Shown: positions 47,501 through 57,800 of the stretch, piece after piece | Numbering within the stretch: the stretch's first letter is position 1 | Layout: the number at the start of each line of letters is the position of its first letter | Source: Heliopora coerulea | Taxonomy: Eukaryota; Cnidaria; Anthozoa; Scleralcyonacea; Helioporidae | NCBI GenBank assembly: GCA_030142905.1 | Contig: JASJOG010000205.1 | Span: forward strand, 1 to 64,000 | Reading direction: 5' to 3' | DNA length: 64,000 nt | Program-made: the position numbers and the translations under genes | The notes under the pieces: generated by a model | Databases searched by the model: none | What the model was told of the DNA's origin: nothing | The model's input: the letters and a program-made list of their open reading frames with translations, nothing else

Positions 47501-48386
47501 TTCAAATTTCCTGACATCTTTTAACGAGAAAGGTCGTCTGCCGTTGGCCTGATCGAAATAATAAAAGTCCCGTGTGGACAGGAACGGGTTAAAGGAAAAG
47601 AAATTGCTAAAAGAAACTGAATTGGGGTGGAATAGTTTCCTTAGTACTAAAATTCCATCGCAGTGTTACTACTAAAATTTTTAGAAAGTCAACGAAAAAA
47701 TATTTAAAATTTAGTAGTAACAGCGTTGCCCTTAGAGCAGGGGTGCACAACTTGCGGCCCGCCAAAGTTGTTTATCTGGCCCGCGGGGACTTTTGAGTTG
47801 AAAAATACTCTCTCTACTAAGAATTCAAAACCTTTATCGGTAATAAAGGTCAGAATCGAACTTTTCCAAGAACGGCTTTTGCACCGCAATTAGCTTAACT
47901 CAGGCCTAGAGGTTTTATTAAGGTTATCAAGTTATAAAAACAGCATCTTTGCAATAAAACAATCGACCTTATGGAGGGAAGCGGAAGGCGAAAGCAAAAA
48001 CTAGTGGCCCGCCAACTGTTCTAATCTAGAAATTTGGCCCGCAGAACCAGAAAGGTTGCCTACCTCCGCCTTGGAGATAAGTCAGGTAAAACAGTTCATT
48101 TACGAACTCCACAGAATCAAAAGAAAAGCAGCCGAGGACGTACACAGCGTATACCATAGAAAGCTTACATATGATGGGTGGACATTGTTATTCAGTTTCA
48201 TGTCAGATCTCGTTCGTAGACAGTCTTGTTTTTATGCAATCAGGTGACTTTCTTAATTTTGGATATCTGGCAAAGATAATCTTACCGTGGTATGTTCTAC
48301 CTGTTTAGAAACTGATGGGTGTCAGGCATAGACACGAACAACAAGCGTTGGATGCCGTGTCCAACGAACAGATGCAGAGCGTTTAG
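38514..48386 (+). CDS. ANKRD11/ANKRD12-like ankyrin repeat protein
   Basis: Exons: 38514-38693 (true start may be upstream), 39957-40050, 41610-41999, 43463-43605, 44080-45636, 45965-46072, 46414-46557, 47272-47364, 48309-48386, giving about 928 residues. In vertebrates ANKRD11/12 are nuclear co-regulators that bind p160 coactivators and HDACs. Ankyrin repeats span about residues 185-300: [45 protein letters not shown] 1557-bp exon encodes a polar, Glu/Ser-rich, apparently disordered middle, ending near [18 protein letters not shown]. The last four exons match the conserved C-terminal domain of ANKRD11/12 ([42 protein letters not shown]). The protein is far shorter than the >2000-residue vertebrate ones and stops about 40 residues earlier in the C-terminal domain. 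Confidence 0.87.
40598..40648 (+). repeat. 16-bp tandem repeat, about three units
   Basis: GCTTCTCAACAGCAAA is repeated directly before the hAT element at 40658. Confidence 0.85.
40650..41090. mobile_element. hAT MITE with perfect 8-bp target duplication
   Basis: The element spans 40658-41082. Ends: CAGTGGCGTGGCCAGA at the left and TCTGGCTACGCCGCTG at the right, an inverted repeat with two mismatches of the hAT type. The flanking 8-mers at 40650-40657 and 41083-41090 are both CGCTCGTC. No transposase ORF is present, so it is non-autonomous. It lies in an intron of the ankyrin gene. Confidence 0.88.
41310..41455 (-). repeat. tRNA-like SINE, family A
   Basis: On the minus strand it has the tRNA-like head TTGGTAGCTCAATGGTTAG, box B-like GGTTGCGGGTTTGATCCCC, and body TTTCTGTGA...AGAATAGAGCTTGACG. 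It is the cleanest copy of the family in the window. It is next to a further hAT-like end (CAGTGACGTAACGAGG, about 41156). Confidence 0.7.
42738..43215. mobile_element. Penelope-like retroelement fragment between inverted ends
   Basis: The outer arms (42738-42804 and 43150-43215) are inverted copies, with words GCCCAGCAAAA, GCGGAA, GCCATGAGC and AATATTTTAATGCTTAC. Next to the left arm a near-perfect palindrome has 35-bp arms, 42800-42834 and 42844-42878. The plus-strand frame 42840-43160 encodes 106 residues ending [32 protein letters not shown] and [12 protein letters not shown], a block I know from the N-terminal side of Penelope-like reverse transcriptases in cnidarians. No reverse transcriptase or GIY-YIG domain follows, so this is a short, probably dead or 5'-truncated copy. 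Confidence 0.6.
46571..46821. mobile_element. 227-bp TIR element with 12-bp target duplication
   Basis: The insert spans 46583-46809. Its ends are GGCCCGCAGAGAG and the inverted CCTCTCTGCGGGCC. The flanks are exact 12-bp direct repeats, TGTTTAAGACAA (46571-46582 and 46810-46821). There is no ORF and the interior is G-rich. It lies just after an exon of the ankyrin gene. The duplication length fits Mutator-like elements best (usually 8-11 bp). Confidence 0.75.
47730..48076. mobile_element. hAT MITE with near-perfect 8-bp target duplication
   Basis: The element spans 47738-48068. It starts CAGGGGTGCACAACTTGCGG and ends GGTTGCCTACCTCCG, with internal GGCCCGC words near both ends. Flanking 8-mers are CCTTAGAG (47730-47737) and CCTTGGAG (48069-48076), one mismatch. 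It lies in the last intron of the ankyrin gene. Confidence 0.75.
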
Positions 48387-49709
48387 CTGGTGGTAGGATA
48401 TTTCATTTACCTGTATTGCTTTGGGTTACTTCTCTTCGATTGACAGATGTTATTGGACTGTTATGGTGTGTGGTATGTAATATGGTAAAAGTGAGATTAA
48501 TTCAAAGATTTAAGGTCCATTTACCCGATACGATTGGCGTACACGATTGTTCATTCTGATGTATCCGATTAACTCAACGCAGTCTTCCGCACGTATTGCT
48601 GTATTAGTAAGCGAACCGAAAGCAGGAATTGTCCCCTCAAGACGGCATTCCGCTCCCCAGGAGAAACAATCGTATACCATAGTTGTACTGCGTAAATGGG
48701 CCCCTAAGGTACGTTTACACGTGCAATTTTCTACGTTGCGATTGTCATCCTAGTGTATGCAATAAACCCATAAGAGAGTCTATGCCGCAAGACATTCGGT
48801 TATGATTCGATGTGGTTTGTCCATGCTGAACTCGTCAGTTTAACGCATACTCCAAGATGTCATTAACAAGGCACAAAATCGCAAGTGTATCACTACGACC
48901 AAAAAATCCGAGTGTCCGTGTTCATCTCAGGAAAGTAGCCTACCTAAGCAAACTAAAACTTCAAATGCTAATATCCACACATCGGAAACTGACCTAGAAA
49001 GACTTCTTAAACGTGATTATCGACCATTCATAAGCTACTTTAGAAGGACAATGAATGAGAATATTTTTTTTTTTCCATCTTGATGGTTCTCTAAAATTTG
49101 ATTGGCATCAAGAACATTATAAAAGTGCAATGACGGACTTTAGGTTACCCCCTCGAACCATATTGGAAGCTCTCATTATAGATAATGGTACCTGTATTAC
49201 CCTCATCAGCGATTTCTTCATGTCTGTCACTTCTCGTGGAACGTGGTTGTCGCATCAATACAGAAAGTGCTTTTTATGGATTTAATCTTAAACTTGTTCT
49301 TCTATACCTACTGCCCTTTATTGAAGGGAAAGCGGTGTTAGAGCGATTCCAGCATTCAGAACGAGTTTTCAGGTTTCGATAAAGCATACCAAATTTCATT
49401 AATGCTTACCGCAGGTTCATTTACAATCCCGACATAATCACTCCAAGTTAATGAGCGTTAGATAAATGTTTTTTCGGTTTTTTTATTGACGCAGTTGACG
49501 TCAACTTTCCCAGAATATTTAACTCCGTCTTGGAAATGAATTTACTTCCTTGGTAAATGAAACTTGGAAAGCCTTACTGATATTTGAAAAATCGTTCTTT
49601 ACTTTATGAATCGATCCAATGAATATTATTTTCTCTTTAATGATGGCAACTTGTAATACTTCGACGTCGAACACCACTGTACAAAAACGAACTTTCGACT
49701 GTCTTCAGT
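48387..49709. other. Convergent gap, ankyrin gene / MTG2, with an unassigned open stretch
   Basis: It contains a MITE-like copy (48513-48702) and an open plus-strand frame of 79 codons at 48844-49080. That frame looks coding in composition (KKSECPCSSQESSLPKQ, then ETDLERLLKRDYRPFISYF, RRTMNE) but has no start, no splice partner I can define and no family I recognise. It could be an exon of an unannotated gene or a decayed one. TTTATT at 49482-49487 reads AATAAA on the minus strand and may serve MTG2. Confidence 0.4.
48513..48702. mobile_element. Short MITE-like inverted repeat, copy 2
   Basis: The left end GGTCCATTTACCCGATACGA mirrors the right end (opposite strand GGCCCATTTACGCAGTACAA), and both continue into ACGATTGTT. 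The interior word CAATACGT with TTCCTGCTTTCGGTTCGC (minus strand) matches copy 1 at 9202-9389. Confidence 0.55.
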
Positions 49710-52700
49710 TTATTCTATACTCTTATCATACAACTGTCTAATAAATGCCTTTAAGTTATCAACATTCGTCCCATATTTACCAGACACTCTAATTAAAGGT
49801 AGTGATATTTCATTTTCCATTGAATTGTATATTTCTGGGTTGCTTCCCAACACATCTATTTTGTTAGCTACAACAGCAGCCGGTAGACAGGATAATCCAA
49901 TCTTGTACATATCGAGTTCTTTTTTCAGCATATCAAGGCGTGCTGCGGGGTTATCCATTGAGATGTCGATTACGTACAGTAAACAACGACATCTTTCAAT
50001 ATGGCGCAGGAATGAGTGTCCCAAACCTTTGTTCATATGCGCTCCTTCAATCAAGCCAGGAATATCAGCAACTGTTGGTAAATAAAATGGGATTTGTGGA
50101 ACTTCGCATTACGATAAACTCAGAACCTAATAATAACACTAAAAACTGCCTCATCTGGTTCCCAGGACCTCCTCGTCAAACTGGAAATCGAAGGCCTTGG
50201 TACAATACAAATATGTCCCAGATACTGGGACATTTGTACGGCACTTGAAGCATATTCGATGCAATACAGATGCTTTCTTGAGGCCGTTTTGCAATTGCGA
50301 TCCTGCGCCTGGCGATTGACATCTTGGAGTATGTGTCAAACTGACGAGAGTATCGAGGACAAACTACAGCGAATTACAAGTGGATATCGTGCGGCATAGA
50401 CTGTCAAGGGTTTTTTTGCATACGCCAGTAAGACAATCACAGCGTACAAAATCACACGTATAAAATCACACGTATGAACTGGCCTTTGGAAGGAAGCCGT
50501 GATTGTCGATACATAAGTGTTCTACCGTTGTATCAATTTCAAAACAGGATGTCGTAGTATCTTGGAGATGTGCGAATGTCACACAATCTGAAGGAGCCGT
50601 GACTTTCTTCGTCGTTTAATGAACAGGGCTTCTGATTTCCAGTTTACAGAGGAGTTCCTGGGGAACGAGGATGAGTACCATCCTGACTGGTTGTCACAAT
50701 CTGGCGATCTGCGGCACCAGCAATTTCTTACTCTGTTAATGATGAAAAATCCTATATATGAAAAATATGTTGTACCTCATGTGCCGAACGTGGAACCATG
50801 AACTACTGCGACAGTCGATAGCTATTCTAAGTATATATGGTAACAACAGATACCATTACCTGCAACTTGGAGATAGTCTTCGTACTCAACCATTCCAACA
50901 TATGGATTGCGAGTGGTGAACGGGTAGGCCGCAACAGCTGGCTTGGCATTTGATATCGCTCTTAATAACGTGGACTTCCCAGCATTCGGGAAACCAACCT
51001 GGTGACGAAGTCATTTTTTTTTTTGTTTAGTATCAGAACGACTAAACATTTCAAATCTGATAATGGGATAAATTTCGCTCTGATTTCCTTAACTAACGAT
51101 GTCTCAGCTAATTTAACTAACTTTTTTTTCTCATTGCCTACCAATCCCACATCTGCAATAGTTTTTAATTCCAGTTCTACAATCTTCTCCTCTCCACGTT
51201 GCCCTTCAGTGAACTCCAATGGCCTTCGATTTAAAGCAGATTTAAAATGGACATTTCCATAACCACCTGAGCCACCGACACTCACGACCAGTTGCTCGCG
51301 GTTTTTCTTCAAATCCCCGATTAATGAACCATTACTTGTAACACTGGTTCCGGGTGGGACCTAGAAATTAGAAACCGGTTTCCACGTAACAAATGTTGTA
51401 ACTGATATTATCTATATGCTACCTAGGAGATATATCGAGTTGAGATGTCGTGACCGAGGTGTTTAAGCGTTGAGTTCCTACTAATTTCATGGGAGAACAG
51501 TCGTCCACCTCAAGCCCTCGAAAATGTTTTGAACCCCAGATGTGGACTGACCCTTATCCGTAACCTTCTGATGGTCAGCTGGACGCTTTTTGGTAGCTCA
51601 ATGGCCAGAGCGTCAATCGGTCATCAATATGTCACGGCTGTTTACGGATCCAATTTCGTCAGGGACGCAAACTTCTTCTAAGGTCTGAGCTTGACTAGCA
51701 CTCGCCTATCGCCAGAAAACAGTTTTCCATTAAGTCCGAAGTTTTTTCCAAAGATTTGGAAGAAAATATTGCTTCAAAATTCACGTAACGGAAATAAAAA
51801 TGATCTCCCACTGTTTTAATGTTTCGAAGCAAATCGAACTGGGAGACACACGCACCGTCTCCTTTCCGAAACATCTTCCGGATAAAATGACGACAAAGTT
51901 GTATTATACACGTGAAAGTCAACCGAAAAATGTGTTCTCTCGTGTGGGGTTTGAACTGTGCCGTTTGGCTGCTAGAGCAGTTTAGCGGACACCAGTGTGT
52001 CGCTGATCGGTTACAGTTAGGATTTGTATTAGGGTTAGCGAGCCTACGGTATGGTTACTGATATACTGGTTTCCCCTAAACTGCAGTGGTAGCCGTTTAA
52101 CTTGCTGGACTCCTGCGCCAACAGTTAACCTATAGAATGAACTGTGTTCAGTGTCGAGTTCAATCGATCTGAACATAGAGGAAAGTGCAGGTCTCACAGA
52201 ACGTGAACACCTCTTCGTTCTTTCCCCTCACAACCAAACATCAGGGCCTAGTGATGTACCTTAACGATTAAGTGTCTCCCATTTCTTCCGTGGCAGTTGC
52301 TTGTTCGTCCCGGCTCGCCATTTTCTGCCTTTAAATGTTTGTTTATATGTCTCAATTGTTTTACAGAAATATCTGCTTCAAGCACAACACTTCCACCAGA
52401 ACCACCATTTCCACCATCAGGGCCTGCCTTTCTGTCACCCCTATTAAAAAGAATGGTAAAAAAGAAACGGTCTGGACGGCTGTAGAGCGTGACTATCCGT
52501 GCAATGCGGACGGTACAACAGAAGTAACGCAGGGCTATTTTCCGCACACTACGACGTCCGTTTTAAGCTACATCTTTGGCGTCCAGCGTGTTTGGTAACA
52601 GTGTTTCAAATTTGAATCATCCTCCATGATGAGAGAGAATGCTTGTGAGAGGAGGATTGGAGCGCTTCCTCCTCTCACAAGCATTCTCTCATCAAGATAC

Positions 52701-54489
52701 TAATCATCCGGTTTCTTTTGAGTCATCCTTCCATAACCTACTCAGTCCTGATGGCTTGTGCGAGACGATGAAGCAATGTTTTTTGGAGAGCTAAGAATAG
52801 GTTCATACTTTGAACGTTTTGTGACTGTTGATGCAATACTTTTTGAAACCTGTCTTGCAATGCACTGGCCATTACGAGACACATCTAAAGTGCTGCATCC
52901 AACAGCAACACCACTAGGCAAAATTTGAACCTGCTCTAAAAGTCTATCAGTCTTGCACTGGTGAACTTACGCTGTCCTCAGGAGATGTGTACAGCCATCG
53001 CCTCCGTCTCCGGCTTTAACTAGAACGCGACGCCAGTCGATGAATTGAAGATCCTAGAAGGCAAGCCAATGAAACACTTACATGGTAACTGGAATCAATT
53101 AATGCACACATTAGCAAAAATCTCACCAGTTGCTACATTGTCTATACAGAGCTGTTATAACACCATCACTGTGGCTGAGCAATGTTGATGAACCATCAAT
53201 ACTGGTCATCATTTCAACAATAATGCTCAGCATTGATGAAGTAATAACAGTTGTCAATGATTTAACTTGGAACAAATACATTGGTAAAAACAACCATATC
53301 TACTATGGTCTCACTGGCATAATTGGACCAATTTGATGACATAGAAGATATACTCAAATTTGCTGACAAAATCATCACCTCATTGGAAACCCCACCAGGG
53401 GTATATGCAATGACAATAATTGTTCTAGTTTATGTCTCTATCTATCTCTACTCAACAATTGTCACATCATTGATAAAGCCAAACAGTGGTCATTGCTACT
53501 TTTTAAAGAAGCTCTATGTATCCACAGGCAAAAACCACTGCTAAACCACAGGAAAAAGGCTTCCATGGAACTAATATTTTCAATTCATGATTCCACTCAC
53601 TTTGTATATGTAGCACTAAGCAGATCATATTACAACAGCATCATTTCCTGGTGATGATTGCAAGCTAGTCAAAATGTTGAATAAAAATGTTAACCTTTTT
53701 CGGAAGGTCCATTGCTTTGTATTTTATAAAATATCTCTACTTGACACTTAAATATTGGCCACTTCAAGGAAATAATGAAGGGAATTAATGAAGGAATTAA
53801 TTACAGCTGCCGCCCCTGCCACTGCCAAATGCTACATGGTGTCTGACATCATTAACCAGCAGTTCTTGCATTGATGGCTGAATAATGTTGTAATAAGGTT
53901 GCTTTTATGGCTGATCAACATAGACTATGTTGCTCATGCCAGTTAATAACCAAGTAATGCTGTAGAGTGTCATAGCTGTGCTAACAAAATCCTCTCTGTG
54001 CTCTTGAAATGCAGGACATGATCTCAAACTTCTGATCAAATTTTAGCAAGAGGACATATGCCAGATCTTCCAATGGGTTTTTTGTGCTTCTGACTCACTG
54101 TTCATGTCTTCAAAGGGTTACAATTTCTTTGTGATTAACATTTGCATCATTCACTCATTAAGGGCAAGAGCACAATTTCATAGTTTTACTCTGGCTAATG
54201 CCAGACGATTTAACTCATTAAGGGGATAAGCCCTGCCCCTTAATGAGTTAAAATTGGGACTGCCCTACAGTCAATTTATAGAACCATTTTCTAGGGGTAT
54301 CACATTGATATGGCATAGTTTGAGTGACCATGGGCATAAATACAAAGTTTTATGGTGGTTGTTGTGAATCAGGGTAAAGTATCATAAGTTGAGAGAGAGA
54401 TTTTCTTACACCGTTCTAGTAATAATGGAGCCTTCCCTTTTTTACCAAACACCTACCTTGCTAGATCTGGTAGTAAGGCGTCGCAGCAT
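49710..54489 (-). CDS. MTG2: Mitochondrial ribosome-associated Obg GTPase 2
   Basis: Six minus-strand exons: 54489-54457, 53063-52981, 52440-52260, 51360-51142, 50998-50860, 50071-49710, joining to 338 residues (human 406). MTG2 (GTPBP5/ObgH1) helps mature the large mitoribosomal subunit in the matrix. Exon 1 is a short basic presequence, [11 protein letters not shown]. The Obg domain follows: [48 protein letters not shown]. The G domain has P-loop GFPNAGKST (residues 174-182), switch I YPFTTRNP, switch [12 protein letters not shown] (221-230) and NKID (288-291). [15 protein letters not shown] and MYKIGLS point to MTG2 and not to the nucleolar paralogue GTPBP10. Its start codon is 328 bp from that of JARID2 on the opposite strand. 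Confidence 0.94.
50148..50680. repeat. Inverted repeat pair in MTG2 intron 5
   Basis: The segments 50148-50195 and about 50625-50675 are inverted copies. Both can be read as a similar peptide (minus strand [12 protein letters not shown], plus strand [13 protein letters not shown]). Between them are a palindrome, AATATGTCCCAGATACTGGGACATTT (ends at about 50205-50235, split here as AATATGTCCCAG and CTGGGACATTT), and the dispersed repeat also found at 8500-8720. It looks like a degraded transposon. Confidence 0.45.
51525..51640. repeat. Fragment of tRNA-like SINE, family A
   Basis: In MTG2 intron 3. AACCCCAGATGTGG, AACCTTCTGATGGTCAG and GGTAGCTCAATGGCCAGAGC are family A words, but the order and strands suggest two truncated pieces joined together. 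Confidence 0.45.
52627..52694. repeat. ~27-bp inverted repeat
   Basis: TGATGAGAGAGAATGCTTGT continuing to 52655 is mirrored at 52667-52694; arm 1 has two extra bases. The loop is about 11 bases. It lies in MTG2 intron 2. Confidence 0.75.
54170..54250 (-). repeat. Dispersed repeat related to 23560-23960
   Basis: In MTG2 intron 1. AACTCATTAAGGGG with its mirrored CCCCTTAATGAGTTA, and TTTTACTCTGGCTAATGCCAG, are the inverted form of the family seen near TIMMDC1 and in NGDN. Confidence 0.6.
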
Positions 54490-54817
54490 GTCTTCTCAGT
54501 CAAACAAGTACTCTATAATTTATTTGAGAGGAACATCTTAGCATACCTAAGTATCCTAATCCATAAAGAAATATTCTCTTCAAATCAATGAATACGATCT
54601 GTCAACCAAGAGGTCCAGTGTTAGACGAATGATGACCATTGAAAGTACCGCGTGAAGGTCTGACAGTTGTTTATTATGCTACTGCAGGGTATGCGACCTG
54701 CGGTTTATCACCAGAGAGAAATAAGTTGAATAAGCCGAGGTCTCCTTTTCTCCGAAGTCCATGACAATAGATTTAGGGGGGTTTTTTTTGAGGCATTTAT
54801 AGCTTTTACCTTCAGCG
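54490..54817. promoter_or_regulatory. Divergent promoter gap, MTG2 / JARID2
   Basis: 328 bp separate the two opposed start codons (54489 minus, 54818 plus). Both first coding exons are very short (33 and 39 bp). No TATA box is visible. The gap is likely a shared promoter. Confidence 0.6.
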
Positions 54818-57800
54818 ATGGAACGACCGAAAAGGAGAATAACGTCGCGTTGTTTGGTAAGTGGAAAGTTTGGGCACCATTTGCTTTTCTCGATGTGCAT
54901 GGAACTACATGTGACGTTTGTAAACTGTCGGCAGTCGTGCTTTGTGTCTGCTCATTAATTTCTTGACATTTCCAAACGCAAAAATATTTCCACTACACAT
55001 TGTGTATTAGAAATATTTTTAAGGATTGCAATACTTCTAAGAAATTTTTTTACTTATCCTTTTTCCCGAAGCTGAATTTTTGCCGTACTCTTAAAAACCG
55101 AGTGGACTTGACTCGTGGTTGTATGGTTTTTGGTTTGCGGGTTTTGCAAGATGTAGCCAAGGTAGCCACCTGTTGAAACACTAAAGAAACCAAACAAAAG
55201 TTACGAAACTCAAACTTTTTTGGCGCATTCGCTGTTCACGTTGAACCAACTGCCGAGAATAGGAACTTTCTGGTACAGGTGACAGACCTTTGGCTTGTGG
55301 GGTACTACAAAATGAACGAGTTTTTATGTAGGCAGCTCTCCCTTCAAAATGCGCGAAGTTTGTAGTGAAACATGAACATTAATGATATGCATGTTTGATG
55401 TAAACAGATGGCAAGATACTTTATACGGACAGTTCTAGTACACTACAAAACCTGTTACAACTGGAGTGTTAAAAGATAAGTGCTAGGTTTTGTTTCAATT
55501 TCAAACAATTATGATACAAGTGCACGAAAGAGCTTGCATGCTTCATTTGTTAAAATGAGTTTTTATGGTTTCCTTTCTTCTCTGTGAAAGCATGCAACTA
55601 TCTGGTGTCCAGGATCTATTATTGGGTAAATCCAGTACTGTATCTGGTGAAACAGTATCCTGCCCATCCCTATCAGTGATCACCTTGACCAATTAGATCA
55701 CAAGAAATTCTATAATTAACCCTAATATATAGAACATGCTATAAATTAATATTTTACATTTTAAAGCACCAAGAACATTGTGGCTGAAATTACTTCATCT
55801 GATACTATTTAAATCCCTTAGACATATTTACTTGACTTTTTTTTCTTTATAAAGGAATACAATGGAGGGCTGCTCCACGAAGAAGAGCTTGCCTTGCGGC
55901 GGGCTCTACAAGCTTCACTTATGGCATCGAAGACACAATCTCAGCTGGATAAAACTAAAAAGAATAGCACTAAAGGAAAACAAGGGAATGTCAACAGCAA
56001 GGATGACAAGAGTTTTAAGAGAGATGAAAAAACCTCTAAGAAAAGTCATACCAAGTCCACTGACATGAAGCACAACACTGGAAATGTTAAAAGGAAATCT
56101 GAAGGTAGTAATGACTTAGAGGAACCAAAGAGACAGAAGAAGCTTTTGGTTGGAGGAGTACCAAAAACTTCCAGGAAATTAACTGGAAAAAAGGAGTTGT
56201 CCAAGGAAGAGAAGAAACAGAAGTCAAAGTCTCATAAGGACAAAAAGAAGGGAAATGACAAAGACAAAAAGAGGATCAAGAAAAAGAAAAAGAGGAATTT
56301 AAGTGATAATCAGGAAGCTGATGATCAAAAGAAAACAAATGAAAGGTTTGTGAATGACCCCAATGTGGCATTTAGAAATTGTAATATGAAATTGTATTTC
56401 ATGCTATGTGGATATTTCCACAATCAGAGTATTTAATTGATGTAATGGGGATATAAATTTTGATGGCATTAGAAGCCAATTAATTATTCTAATGGAAAAA
56501 GTTACATGATTCATCAGTCAATTGAAAAAATATAAATATGTTCAGAAAAGTCTACTTTGTCATGAAGCTATACCCTCTGTGGAAGTTTAGAATAAAGTTT
56601 TGGAACTTTGGAAAAACTCATACATTTTAATTGGTATTTACTTGGATGCTACAGCAAATACCTTGGCATATATTGATCAGTTTGAAGGGGGATGTGACAG
56701 CCTTTTGCTTCCTTTATGAATATAACCTGTTCAACCCACCAACAGAGTAATTGTTCTTTACATTTTATTGATAAGTTGTGGTTTTTCCTGTTGACTCACT
56801 GTTTTGCTCACCAAGTTGCCTAAAATTGAAGGTATGTTGCCTCAGCATCTTAGCAACATGCACCCTAAGCACTAGGATGGTTTTAGCTAATCTATTAGTA
56901 TTTTGAATGTTGGATTAAACAAAGGTTAATCAATCATGCCATCTATATGTCATAATAATTATTACAGTATTTAATTAGTTTTCCAGGCTTGCAACTAAGA
57001 TCTTAGGATTTGAAAGAAGTACAATCAACTATGGTTGAACAGGTGTAACTGTAACATGAGATGCAGAAACTACATTTTTCAAACTTATTTTTACTTTTTA
57101 GTGCAACTCGTCTTGTCCATGCCCAAAGGAAGTTTGCTCAAACCTACCCATCAAGTCCTAGAAGGTTTGCACAACTTGCTGTTGTTTTTTTTTCTTACTT
57201 TGCTTTACTTCATTTTATTTCACATTGCTCTTCACTTCATTTTGCTCACTTCACTCTTTTGCCTCACTTCACTTTACTTCATCTTGCTTTATAGTATTTT
57301 ATATTACTTTAATTTACTTTACTTTGTGTCATGTTACCTTACATTGCTTTGCTTTACTGTACTTCATTTTATAATTTCTTGTTTAGTTTAGTTTTCAATT
57401 TATTTAATTAATATTTACTTGTGTAGTTATGGTACAGTTGGGAGGCCTTTTATATTTCATTTTATTTTATGTCCAGTGTTGTTTTAACCTAACATTTTAC
57501 TTCAAGGAAGGACTTTCACTCAAACTGTCCGTACCTGAATCATGTTCTTGTGTTTTCTGAAAGCATTATCTTTAAACTTTTTCTTGAATTGCTCATTTCA
57601 TTTGGGCTTTTCTAGTTTATCTCTCTACCGAAGTCAAATGCAACCACTAAAGACAAGAGCAAAAACAGAAGACTTTCTTGATTTTCTTTGTCTCAGAGGT
57701 AGGCATGTTTTAGGTATATATGATGGCACAAATGTATCCTTCACTTTCAAGATCTGTTGGAATTTGTAGTTTGCTTCAACATTGGGCACACACTAATTAT

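Noticed and set aside
57035..57391. 118-codon hydrophobic frame after JARID2 exon 3
   Set aside because: It arises from the TTTACTT low-complexity run, not from a membrane protein.
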